Shown: in pieces, positions 26,618 to 34,047 of the stretch
How the letters are laid out: each line of letters starts with the position of its first letter
Numbering within the stretch: position 1 is the first letter of the stretch
The notes under the pieces: generated by a model
What the model was told of the DNA's origin: nothing
Database searches by the model: none
What the model saw: only the letters and a program-made list of their open reading frames with translations
Source of the DNA: DAITQM01 sp036832975
GTDB lineage: Bacteria > Pseudomonadota > Gammaproteobacteria > Xanthomonadales > Wenzhouxiangellaceae
Direction of reading: 5' to 3'
DNA: 64,000 bases
Assembly: GCA_036832975.1 (NCBI GenBank)
Contig: DAITQM010000013.1
Coordinates: 1 to 64,000, forward strand
Translations under genes and position numbers: made by a program

Positions 26618-29503
26618 CTACTTCCCCACATCATACTTTGCGCCGCGCACATCGAATGCCCAGCGAGTACCTTCCAGAACGTCTGTCACATGCTGGCTCA
26701 TGTCAGGGTTTTCCAAGGCGCCACACGTATACGTGATCGCGTTGCCGTTCATCTTATCCATGCTCGCGTGAACAATTTGGTCGGCATCGCACACCACAGC
26801 TAGATTCGGGTTGTGTGTTACGATGAAGACCTGCCGACGCCTTCTCGCCTCTCGGATACAGTCCACCAGAACCTTGGCAACGGTATGATTGTCGAGATTC
26901 CCTTCAGGCTGATCAATCAACAGCGGCATATCGCCTTTGTCGATCAACAAATAGAAGACGAGCAACAATGTTCCGCGTTCGCCGGGGGAAAGCATGGCAA
27001 GGTCTTTGCCTTCCCAACGCAGGATATACCTCGGATGAATGTACTCCAGCCCATACAACAAATCTAAAACCTCCTCGACCTTCTTTCCTCGCACAAGCTG
27101 GTCTTTGAGTTGGACTGGTAGCGCTGGATTTTCACGCTGGTCCGTATGCAATGCCTGGTCTACACCTTCAAGAAACAACCGCACAGACTCCGCTTCCTCC
27201 CATTTTGTGTTCTGAACAAACCCATCCGCTTTCGTGCGACCTTCATCAACACCCATGAAGCTGCCTCGCCTGTTAAGCGCTAGCAATCCCAGCAGGCGGT
27301 CCACGAAATCCTCGTTGGCTAACTCTGCTCGGAATTCCAGCTTCAATTTGTCTTTTGCCAGCACATGCGAGTCGATGAACCGCTGAACTGGTTCATAGAG
27401 GGTTCGATACACCGAAGCCTGCGCGAGCTTCTCTGTGTGAATCTCAAGCGCAAGACTGCTTTGTTGAGATTTCAGCGTGACCATCTTCGCTGGCAAATCA
27501 TCGAGCGCCGCGAGTGCCGCTTTGAGCCCCTTTAGGGATTCGGTCCCTTGTTCGTCTCCCTCAAGGATCGTTCGCTTTTCCTGCCACTCACCCAATTCTT
27601 TGAGATACGCTTGATAGGCACGATTCGGCGCGTCAAGCTTCGACTGAATCCCTGATATCTTTAACAGGCTATCGCTGAGTTGTTTTTTCAACCCCAGAGG
27701 ATTGGTATCATCCAGTTGCTTCTTCGCGGACGAGATTGCCAACGCTGCTTCACTTTGAATATTCTCGGCGTCTGATTTTCTAATGGATAACGACGCAAGA
27801 TTTGCGGGGTTCAATCCAAGCTCTGTAGCGTCTTCGCTCAATGACGCAGCAAACACGTCAAAATCCTTTTGAAAGTTCGCGAGCTTTTCGATCAGTCGTT
27901 TCGCCACGGCGTGGCGGCGTTCCGCGGCTCGCAAGCGCTCCCCTGCCTGGGTAATTTGATCCTCGATTGCTTTCTTGGCGCTCTCTGCGACACTCAAGTC
28001 TTGAAGCACCTCCGGTTCTGGAGATGAACCCCCACTGCTCGCAGAAGGGTCAGGCGGTTCTACTGGCTTAACCTTCTCGTGTGCTTCGATCTCAATCTCG
28101 CGTCGCTTGATTTTCTCTTGCAGTTCACGCCTGGCACTAGGATCGGCTTGGGCTTCGAGAATGGCCCGGGACCGACTTATCTCGCGGAGTTGCTTCAGCA
28201 AAGAATCGATTCGCTTTTGCTTCTCGCCAGTTTGAAAACGAACAAGATCATCAAGAGTCGCTTGTCCCAGACGCTGCGCTTCTGGAACGTGCGAAAGAAT
28301 TACACCTTTCAACTCTTGTTCAAAGCCCCTCTCGCCAATTCCTACAAGTTCATTGCAGACCTTCTCCACATGATCCTGGGGCAAGTACTTCAGCCGCTCA
28401 ACCTCTTCAGGCTGTGGGGTATCGGCCAAACATCGAGGGACTTGCTCGCCTGATTCCCATTCAAGAATGGCTTCAAAGTGGGCGGCAAAACCCCCGGTTG
28501 GATGGCGAAATCGCTTCTTGCTGAGAAACGAAAATGAGTCGGTATTTTTGCACGCCCCGAGTAGTCCCAAAGTATCGGCAAGCGCACTCTTGCCGCTGCC
28601 TTTGTTCCCTACAATAGCGATTAGGCCAGGATTAAAAGAAATGCTGCCACTAAACCAGCGCTCCGAGGCAGGCGCGCTTGGTTTGCGCTGAAATGAAATT
28701 TTACGGATGTATTTGGTACGATTCTGCTCGACGCGAACCGTCTCCGGTGGCCGGTCACCGATATGAACACGTCCTCTGGGTTCTCGAAGAACCATCAGCA
28801 TCCCGCGAAAGGTGGGATCGGCCCGAAACCAGAGCGGAACCTTGATTGTATAGTTTTTGATGTGGTGATTATCGGAACAGATAACCAACGGTTTATCCAA
28901 GCCAGTTTCGGGAAATATCGTGTTCAAGTGAACATCGATATCCTTCAATTGGCCGATCTCCATCAAATCGACCCATGTTTTGGTGATGTCGTATTTGATT
29001 TGCTGTTGGAACTGCTCTTTGTTCTTGATTGATTCGATTGAGTTGCTCTTGGTACCCGCATGAATCGAAACTACTCCTCCAAGTCTCCGTGCTTCTTTAG
29101 CGCCATTCTCGATAGGAACGTATATCTTCTGGTCGCCACCTTTGGCTCGAATAGCCGCCGGAGTGAGCCCTAGACTGCCTTGAAGGGTGGTCCAGACATG
29201 GTCAAGGTCGCAATCCTCGGGGAAAATGCAGATGTAATTTATAGGATCGCCGCCGTGATCACCTCGCAGCTCGATTCCAGGTAACACGGTGAGACGTTGG
29301 CCACCAAGTCGTTGCAATTCACGAATGCGAGCAACATCCATTGTATGATGATCAGTGACTGCAACAACACGAACTCCCTCCGTCAGAAGGCGATCAACAA
29401 TCTGCTGGTTGGTTATGCTTTTGTCCTGATAGTCAAAAGAACTAGGAGTGTGAAAATGTAAGTCCCAGCGGTACCATAGCGAGCCACGAGAATCGTGTGT
29501 CAT
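26618..29503 (-). CDS. PHP-domain ATPase (TrlF-like family)
   Basis: 961 residues. I chose the ATG at 29503, with AAGGAG just upstream; the frame runs 92 codons further but that part is a DUF2130 remnant. The N-terminal PHP phosphoesterase keeps its metal ligands: HFH (16-18), TDHH (50-53), E78, H148 and DNHH (211-214). Then an ABC/SMC-like ATPase: Walker A GNKGSGKS at 299-306, a long coiled-coil middle, and LSPGERGTLLLVFYLL with LLIDQPEGNLDN and IVTHNPNL near the end. It resembles TrlF-family ATPases found in defence regions. Substrate (nucleotide or nucleic acid phosphoester) is not known. Confidence 0.8.
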   Translation of the reverse strand: MTHDSRGSLWYRWDLHFHTPSSFDYQDKSITNQQIVDRLLTEGVRVVAVTDHHTMDVARIRELQRLGGQRLTVLPGIELRGDHGGDPINYICIFPEDCDLDHVWTTLQGSLGLTPAAIRAKGGDQKIYVPIENGAKEARRLGGVVSIHAGTKSNSIESIKNKEQFQQQIKYDITKTWVDLMEIGQLKDIDVHLNTIFPETGLDKPLVICSDNHHIKNYTIKVPLWFRADPTFRGMLMVLREPRGRVHIGDRPPETVRVEQNRTKYIRKISFQRKPSAPASERWFSGSISFNPGLIAIVGNKGSGKSALADTLGLLGACKNTDSFSFLSKKRFRHPTGGFAAHFEAILEWESGEQVPRCLADTPQPEEVERLKYLPQDHVEKVCNELVGIGERGFEQELKGVILSHVPEAQRLGQATLDDLVRFQTGEKQKRIDSLLKQLREISRSRAILEAQADPSARRELQEKIKRREIEIEAHEKVKPVEPPDPSASSGGSSPEPEVLQDLSVAESAKKAIEDQITQAGERLRAAERRHAVAKRLIEKLANFQKDFDVFAASLSEDATELGLNPANLASLSIRKSDAENIQSEAALAISSAKKQLDDTNPLGLKKQLSDSLLKISGIQSKLDAPNRAYQAYLKELGEWQEKRTILEGDEQGTESLKGLKAALAALDDLPAKMVTLKSQQSSLALEIHTEKLAQASVYRTLYEPVQRFIDSHVLAKDKLKLEFRAELANEDFVDRLLGLLALNRRGSFMGVDEGRTKADGFVQNTKWEEAESVRLFLEGVDQALHTDQRENPALPVQLKDQLVRGKKVEEVLDLLYGLEYIHPRYILRWEGKDLAMLSPGERGTLLLVFYLLIDKGDMPLLIDQPEGNLDNHTVAKVLVDCIREARRRRQVFIVTHNPNLAVVCDADQIVHASMDKMNGNAITYTCGALENPDMSQHVTDVLEGTRWAFDVRGAKYDVGK

Positions 29504-29740
29504 TCTGTTTTCTCCTTTTCGCTTACCGGCGCATTCAACGCTGGAAGTTCCAACCCCTTCAATCTCCTGCAACGACATGCCCGCGATGCCTTGCAGGTCC
29601 CCATACATTCCGACGGTTGACCGCATGACGCGGTCAATCTGCTCCTCGCGCTTGGCCCATTGTTTGGTGATGGCCTTCTTCTCCTTGTCGAGGTCTCCCT
29701 GCATGTTGGAAAACGCTTCGACGATGATCTCCATACACCC
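29500..29740 (-). pseudogene. DUF2130 gene remnant (5'-truncated, frameshifted)
   Basis: About 80 codons upstream of the PHP-ATPase read as the C terminus of a DUF2130 protein (IVEAFSNMQGDLDKEKK, ITKQWAKREEQIDRVM, MYGDLQGIAG, LQEIEG). After LQEIEG the family-like ending (LELPALNAPVSEKEKTE, stop) continues in another frame; removing one G from the GGGG run at the junction joins them. The repaired stop overlaps the downstream ATG as ATGA, showing the two genes were once co-translated. The N-terminal part is gone. Confidence 0.65.
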
Positions 29741-29775
29741 ACGAGAACACGGCCTGCGAGCCAACATCCACTTGG

Positions 29776-30645
29776 TCATTTATCTTGCCTGGCTTTCCCG
29801 CCAGGTCCTGTTAGTCGCTTGATCGCATTGTAGCCGATCAGCGAACGCATCTGGCCGATGGCGATGTCGTTCAATTGCATCAGGCGCTCGGAAGGTTTCA
29901 ATCCTTGATGAATCAGTACGGCATTGATGCTTTCCGGGTTCGACAGCACGACCAATTGTTCCAGTGTTGCGGCATCGCGCATATTGCCCGTCTGGTTCGG
30001 ATTGGCATGGCGCCATTGGGCGGCGGTGGTGCCAAACAGGGCGACGTTCAGCAAGTCGGCCTCCGTGGCGTAGATGGCGGTGGCCTGTGCCTTGGTGACG
30101 CGGGGCGGAATCAGGCGATCCTTGATGGCGTCGGTGTGTATCTTGTAATTGACTTTGGCGAGGGTGCGCTGAAAATTCCACTCCAATGCCTGCGCGCGTG
30201 ACTCTTCATCCTTGAGGCGCTGAAATTCCTTGATGAGATACAGCTTGAATTCCGGGCTGAGCCAGGAGCCAAACTCAAAGGCGATATCCTTGTGAGCGTA
30301 GGTGCCGCCATAGCGTCCCGCCCTGGCGTGGACTCCAATAGCGCCGGTCGCTTCTATCCATTTCTTAGCGGACAGAAAAAAGCTGTTGCGGCCGGCTTCG
30401 TTTCTAATTCCCTCGAATTCGAGGGAATTAAAACCAGGATTGTTGAGCTGTTCCCAGACCCCGAGAAACAGCACGGTATCCTTGTTTTTCAGCCATTGTT
30501 CGATCAGCGCACCGCCACCCTCGAAATTTTTCACCATGTCGGTCAGCGAGATGTAATCCTGCTCATGGCGCGTCGCAACGGCGATGTCGGCACCCTTGAC
30601 GTTGATGAGGCGCTTTTTCATTTCGTGCATCGTTCCGTTATTCAT
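29776..30645 (-). CDS. KilA-N domain protein
   Basis: 289 residues from the ATG at 30645. The KilA-N fold is clear: DYISLTDMVKNFEGG, LIEQWLKNKDTVLFLGVWEQ, the FNSLEFEGI motif, KKWIEATGAIGVHARAGRYGG and TYAHKDIAFEFGSWLSPEFK. KilA-N domains bind DNA and are frequent in phages and mobile islands. The C-terminal ~120 residues are unassigned. It sits 46 bases after the MazF-like gene. A 26-bp perfect palindrome lies inside its coding sequence. Confidence 0.88.
   Translation of the reverse strand: MNNGTMHEMKKRLINVKGADIAVATRHEQDYISLTDMVKNFEGGGALIEQWLKNKDTVLFLGVWEQLNNPGFNSLEFEGIRNEAGRNSFFLSAKKWIEATGAIGVHARAGRYGGTYAHKDIAFEFGSWLSPEFKLYLIKEFQRLKDEESRAQALEWNFQRTLAKVNYKIHTDAIKDRLIPPRVTKAQATAIYATEADLLNVALFGTTAAQWRHANPNQTGNMRDAATLEQLVVLSNPESINAVLIHQGLKPSERLMQLNDIAIGQMRSLIGYNAIKRLTGPGGKARQDK
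30405..30430. other. 26-bp perfect palindrome inside the KilA-N gene
   Basis: Both 13-base halves are exact reverse complements, with GAATTC at the centre and arms starting TAATTCCCTCG. It encodes the FNSLEFEGI motif region. It could be a binding site or cruciform-forming sequence, or partly a by-product of the codons used. Confidence 0.6.
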
Positions 30646-30691
30646 GACTATACCAATCTGCAACGCGATTACGTTCCCTATAACTCGGTGA

Positions 30692-31036
30692 CTACCTGTA
30701 CTCAATACAAATTGCTATCCCCGCCGCAATCTCTTCCATCAGCGGCTCAGGAAGCTGCCCCAGTTTTTTGACCAAACGCGCTTGGTCAACGGAACGGACC
30801 TGGAACGTATCGGCCCCCGATTTTTTTGTAAGGCCGTTCTGCTTGTCGGGTTCAAGGTAGATCATCCACGGGTAGCCGGCGTAGGGCGGTTTCCAGTCCG
30901 TGATGGGGACGATGATTTTCAAAGGCAGCTTACCGATGCTGTTGGAACTCACCACGACGGCGGGCCGGGTTTTCTTGATTTCCTGTCCGATGGTCGGATC
31001 GAGATTGACCAGCCACAGCTCCCCGCGATTAATCAT
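30692..31036 (-). CDS. MazF/PemK-family toxin (mRNA interferase)
   Basis: 114 residues, the normal size. MINRGELWLVNLDPTIG, the KTRPAVVVSSN strand, LKIIVPITDW and the C-terminal FQVRSVDQARLVKKLGQL match the MazF fold; family members cut single-stranded RNA at short motifs. It overlaps the stop of the XRE-ImmA/antitoxin frame by 8 bases, the usual tight coupling of antitoxin and toxin. No frameshift seen, so it looks functional. Confidence 0.88.
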   Translation of the reverse strand: MINRGELWLVNLDPTIGQEIKKTRPAVVVSSNSIGKLPLKIIVPITDWKPPYAGYPWMIYLEPDKQNGLTKKSGADTFQVRSVDQARLVKKLGQLPEPLMEEIAAGIAICIEYR

Positions 31037-31175
31037 TGACCGCCCCGTCAAGTTCCGTGAAGGCGGTCAGTTCCTTGTCCGTTTCGTACTCGTGCGCGGC
31101 GCGTTCCGCCGCTGCTTCGAGCAGTTTGCGGCGTTCATCAAGCGACAGTGCAGCGATCTTCTTGGCTTTGGCCAT
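31029..31175 (-). CDS. Candidate internal-start MazF antitoxin (in frame with XRE-ImmA gene)
   Basis: 48 residues, in frame with the last 48 codons of the XRE-ImmA gene. A strong AAGGAGG lies 6 bases before the ATG at 31175. The sequence (MAKAKKIAALSLDERRKLLE, then EYETDKELTAFTELDG) looks like a small antitoxin with an acidic, Leu-containing C-terminal neutralising tail, and it ends directly against the MazF start. It may be made alone, as part of the long protein, or both. The antitoxin role is inference. Confidence 0.5.
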   Translation of the reverse strand: MAKAKKIAALSLDERRKLLEAAAERAAHEYETDKELTAFTELDGAVND

Positions 31176-32231
31176 TTCTCCCTCCTTGCCGTTCAGCGAT
31201 ACCACGCCGGGATTCAGTTCTTCGGCTCGCTCACGGGAGATAATTCCTTCCGCCATCGCTCGCAACACGAGCTGTTTGAAACGTAGCGGTTTTTCCGGTG
31301 CGACCTGCTTTCCGGGTTCCTGCCTGTGCCATCTGCGCTTTCGGAAAACAACAACGGTGTTCTTGTACCAACTCGGTGAGATAATCCCGAGGTCCTTGGC
31401 GCGACGCAGCCAAGCCTGCATGCTCAAGCCGTACTTGTGTTTTAACAGCAACAGTTCATCGAACTCGATACGGCTTCGAGATCTGCCAAGCTCCTTGTAT
31501 GCCGCTTCGTCCGGCACCAGGAAAGCGGCGGCGAAACGATGAGCGATATCCTCGTCATCTTTCGTTTGTTTCTGCTTTATTACCAAATGTCCAAGTTCGT
31601 GCGCGAGATTGAAACGCTGGCGATCCCCGGGCATGGCGGCGTTGGTGACAAGTACCGGAACCTTACGCCCGTCGTCACCGAGAACCGTTGCCCAGGCGGA
31701 ATGGCCGTCGAATCGTTCGTCGGCATCCAGAGCCAACACCGCGGCGGCGTGGTCTTCGAGCGTTTCGGCCAGGTTCTCGATGGGGTCCAGGCCGATTTGC
31801 CATTCCCCGCGAAGCTCCTTGGCGATTTTCTCGGCATCGTCCACGGACTTCGCCTGTCGGGCTTTCGGGACGCTGACTGTCGCGCGCCGTTCGAGTTTTT
31901 CGTCGGCGGGGAACAGAGATGCCAGCCAACAATAGTGTTCGAGGTGATCGGTGATCTGTACTTGCAACCGGTTGGCCTCGGCCTTGGGTAAGCGGCTGTG
32001 TTTGCGGTAGGCGATGAATTCTACCTCGACCTTCGGTTCCTGCATGAAATAGCTCGTCTTGACGCCCAGTGCGTCAGCGAGACGCACGAGCACTTCTGAG
32101 CCCGGAACGCTCTTGCCGGTTTCGTACTTGGAAATGGCCTGCTTGGTGAGGAAGTGGTCCATCCTGGCGACCAGCGCGTCCATGGACAATCCTGCACCGA
32201 GCCTGGCCTGTTTCAGGCGTTCGCCTATCAT
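31029..32231 (-). CDS. XRE HTH-ImmA/IrrE metallopeptidase regulator with antitoxin-like tail
   Basis: 400 residues. The N-terminal XRE HTH is about 1-60 (LKQARLGAGLSMDALVARM, KQAISKYETGKSVPGSE). A linker is followed by an ImmA/IrrE zinc peptidase domain with HELGH at 211-215. The region to about 345 (WHRQEPGKQV, RAMAEGIISRERAEEL) is the usual end of such proteins. The last 48 residues look like a separate antitoxin with its own start site. XRE-ImmA proteins regulate mobile elements and damage responses, often by cleaving a repressor. First gene of the island's minus-strand cluster, driven by a palindromic promoter. Confidence 0.85.
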   Translation of the reverse strand: MIGERLKQARLGAGLSMDALVARMDHFLTKQAISKYETGKSVPGSEVLVRLADALGVKTSYFMQEPKVEVEFIAYRKHSRLPKAEANRLQVQITDHLEHYCWLASLFPADEKLERRATVSVPKARQAKSVDDAEKIAKELRGEWQIGLDPIENLAETLEDHAAAVLALDADERFDGHSAWATVLGDDGRKVPVLVTNAAMPGDRQRFNLAHELGHLVIKQKQTKDDEDIAHRFAAAFLVPDEAAYKELGRSRSRIEFDELLLLKHKYGLSMQAWLRRAKDLGIISPSWYKNTVVVFRKRRWHRQEPGKQVAPEKPLRFKQLVLRAMAEGIISRERAEELNPGVVSLNGKEGEMAKAKKIAALSLDERRKLLEAAAERAAHEYETDKELTAFTELDGAVND

Positions 32232-32278
32232 TCGACCTCCGCTGGGTTGACGGAAAGGATGATGCCGAGAACGTCATC

Positions 32279-32316
32279 GGTTGACAGAATAATATCAAAT
32301 ATCTATATTGTCAACC
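32279..32316. promoter_or_regulatory. Symmetric back-to-back promoter with inverted-repeat operator
   Basis: Inverted repeat GGTTGACA (32279-32286) and TGTCAACC (32309-32316). Each arm is also a -35 box: plus strand TTGACA, 17 bases, TATATT (32304-32309); minus strand TTGACA (32314-32309), 17 bases, TATTCT (32291-32286). One bound dimer could block both. The minus promoter starts about 50 bases before the XRE-ImmA gene, which probably autoregulates here. Confidence 0.7.
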
Positions 32317-32455
32317 CACAACAGAGATTGACACGCATTCGGGACACTCATCGTTTCCAGCATTCGTCTCTCGGACCCGCTCACGGCCCGACTGTGCTTT
32401 TTACCCCTTTCGGAATTCCGGGACACGCATCAATAAAATTGGCGGGGCCGAGTAG

Positions 32456-32484
32456 TTGCGTACAGAAATATGTACAGCTATACT
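32456..32484 (+). promoter_or_regulatory. Promoter of the phd-yoeB module
   Basis: TTGCGT, 17 bases, TATACT. The spacer carries a direct repeat GTACAG (32460-32465 and 32472-32477), a likely antitoxin operator. The -10 ends only 7 bases before the ATG at 32492, so the message would be leaderless or nearly so. Confidence 0.5.
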
Positions 32485-32491
32485 GGACACC

Positions 32492-32743
32492 ATGGAAACC
32501 ATGACCTACACCGCCCTGCGCAAAATGCTGGCCGAGACGCTGGACCGGGTTAATGAGGATCATGCACCGGTCCTGGTGACCCGCCAGAAAGGCAAGTCGG
32601 CCGTGTTGATGGGGTACGACGACTTTGAGTCCATCCAGGAAACGCTCTACTTGATACAGAGCCCGCGCAACGCAGAGCGCCTGCAGGAGGCGATCGATCA
32701 GCTCCGCCGGGGGAAAGGCAAAATAAGGAAATTGGCCGATTGA
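32492..32743 (+). CDS. Phd/YefM family antitoxin
   Basis: 83 residues. The N-terminal YefM-like DNA-binding part (MTYTALRKMLAETLDRVNED, APVLVTRQKGKSAVLMGYDD) and the helical tail (FESIQETLYLIQSPRNAERL, with KGKIRKLAD at the end) fit Phd/YefM antitoxins. An in-frame ATG at 32501 is an alternative start. It overlaps yoeB by TTGA. It should repress its own promoter and block YoeB. Confidence 0.9.
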   Translation: METMTYTALRKMLAETLDRVNEDHAPVLVTRQKGKSAVLMGYDDFESIQETLYLIQSPRNAERLQEAIDQLRRGKGKIRKLAD

Positions 32744-32994
32744 TCGTCAAATTCGCAGACGCCGCCTGGGAAGACTATCTCTACTGGCAGCGGGCGGATC
32801 GCAAGGTCCTGCGACGAATCAACGAACTGATCAAAGCGATTCAACGCGAACCCTTTCGTGGAATCGGCAAGCCCGAGCCGCTGAAAGGAAACTGGAGCGG
32901 ATTTTGGTCCCGCCGCATCGATCGCCAACATCGGCTGGTTTATGCGGTGGAGAAAGATGAACTGCAAATCGCCCAGTGCCGTTATCATTATTGA
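32740..32994 (+). CDS. yoeB: YoeB/Txe family toxin
   Basis: 84 residues, TTG start overlapping the antitoxin stop. It matches YoeB closely: FADAAWEDYLYWQRADRKVL, RINELIKAIQREPFRGIGKP, EPLKGNWSGFWSRRIDRQHR, LVYAVEKDEL and the catalytic C-terminal CRYHY. By family it is a ribosome-dependent mRNA endonuclease. Full length and intact. AAGGAA lies upstream. Confidence 0.93.
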   Translation: MIVKFADAAWEDYLYWQRADRKVLRRINELIKAIQREPFRGIGKPEPLKGNWSGFWSRRIDRQHRLVYAVEKDELQIAQCRYHY

Positions 32995-33029
32995 CACCCA
33001 CCACTCGCATCGGAAAATCGGTGGGTGTC
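32993..33029. terminator. Hairpin after yoeB
   Basis: GACACCCACC (32993-33002) pairs with GGTGGGTGTC (33020-33029). It overlaps the yoeB stop codon by two bases. The following tract is AAGGCCCTTTTCC, a weak T-run, so termination is plausible. Confidence 0.5.
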
Positions 33030-33131
33030 AAGGCCCTTTTCCATGATGTAATCTCCAAGAAAGTCGTGGAACGTCCGCCACTTCTGCGAATAAGACGGTT
33101 CTTTACAGCGACAAAGCGATGCCCGAAGGCC

Positions 33132-33788
33132 TCAGCCGAAATGTTCGGCTTTCCTAGCGTCGAATATTTCCACCGGCGCGAGCTTCAGCAGGCTTTTGGC
33201 GTCGTTCAGCGATCCTTGCAACCACTGCTCGACGTCGTCCAACTCGATGGGGATGACTGACCGCTTGTCCTGTGCGTCCGGAGGCAGGTCGGGTTTGGGT
33301 TTGTGCATCCGCCGCATCAGCGGATGCCCGTCGGCGTTGAGGGTGAGCATCGTGTAGCTCTCGACCACTTCGCCGGTGGCCTTGTCCACCCATGTGTTCC
33401 ACAGACCTGCCAGCCCCCACGGCGCGCCGTCCATGCGCCGGAAGCGCCACCAGACGTTCTTGCCCGTCTCCCAATTCGGCTCGTCAAAGGAGACGGCGGG
33501 GATGATGCACCGCTGCCCGCGCTTCCACGGTTCTCGGAAAGTCGGCTTGGCCGCCAGTTCTTCCGCGCGTGCATTGTTGGTCGAGTACGGCAGCTTGGCC
33601 GCCTTGGCGAACAACGGGACCAGCCCCCACTGACCGACGACCAGTTCCCGCCCGCCGTCCGCCGCCCGGATAAACGGGCCCGGCGTGCGCGGGTGGACGT
33701 TCGTCGGCCACAATCGCGCCTGCCCGGTCTTGGGCTGCCAGTGACGCTTGATGGCATCTGGATCGGGGGCGGCGTAGCGATTGCACAT
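33132..33788 (-). CDS. SRAP domain protein (SOS response-associated, YedK/HMCES family)
   Basis: 218 residues. The catalytic Cys is residue 2 (MCNRYAAPD). Other conserved parts are TNNARAEELAAKPTFREPW, RCIIPAVSFDEPNWETGK, LAGLWNTW and the GHPLMRRMHKP motif equivalent to HxRMP. The family crosslinks to abasic sites in single-stranded DNA and shields them. SRAP genes often travel on mobile islands. It lies just inside the right-hand tRNA-derived repeat. Confidence 0.9.
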   Translation of the reverse strand: MCNRYAAPDPDAIKRHWQPKTGQARLWPTNVHPRTPGPFIRAADGGRELVVGQWGLVPLFAKAAKLPYSTNNARAEELAAKPTFREPWKRGQRCIIPAVSFDEPNWETGKNVWWRFRRMDGAPWGLAGLWNTWVDKATGEVVESYTMLTLNADGHPLMRRMHKPKPDLPPDAQDKRSVIPIELDDVEQWLQGSLNDAKSLLKLAPVEIFDARKAEHFG

Positions 33789-33916
33789 TGCGGAATTGTC
33801 CGTCTACGGCTGCTGAAATTCAGCGAGATCAGACATGGTATACGAGGTGAGTGAGAGATCAACGACCAGCATTCGGGACCGGCATTCGCGACCGTCATCG
33901 AGTTCCGCGGCAGGGT

Positions 33917-33963
33917 GGGGCGGTCGCTTAGATGGGGGAGCGTCACGTTCGCGGCAGTTTCAC
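33917..33963 (+). repeat. Degenerate tRNA-Ala 5' half and right direct repeat of the island
   Basis: 33917-33952 aligns without gaps to the first 36 bases of tRNA-Ala at 20790 with about 31 identities (acceptor strand, D arm, anticodon stem). 33936-33963 also matches 20899-20926 at 25 of 28. It cannot fold as a complete tRNA. It marks the right border of the island. Confidence 0.65.
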
Positions 33964-34006
33964 ACCTTCATCTTTCTCCTGCCCCCGCGGGAAGGGGTGT
34001 CTCAAA

Positions 34007-34026
34007 TTGTATATACTTTGTATATC
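34007..34026. promoter_or_regulatory. Candidate mazEF operator/promoter
   Basis: Two copies of TTGTATAT (34007-34014 and 34018-34025), containing the palindrome GTATATAC and a -10-like TATACT at 34012-34017. It lies 22-41 bases before the original mazE ATG at 34048, the usual place for TA autoregulation. Confidence 0.4.
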
Positions 34027-34047
34027 CCCAAACCAGAAGGCGGTGAA

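Noticed and set aside
29504..29779. N-terminal extension of the PHP-ATPase
   Set aside because: The extension reads as a DUF2130 remnant, and a strong AAGGAG precedes the ATG at 29503.
20866..33963. CRISPR array or integrase in the island
   Set aside because: No regularly spaced repeats and no tyrosine or serine recombinase motif were found in any frame.
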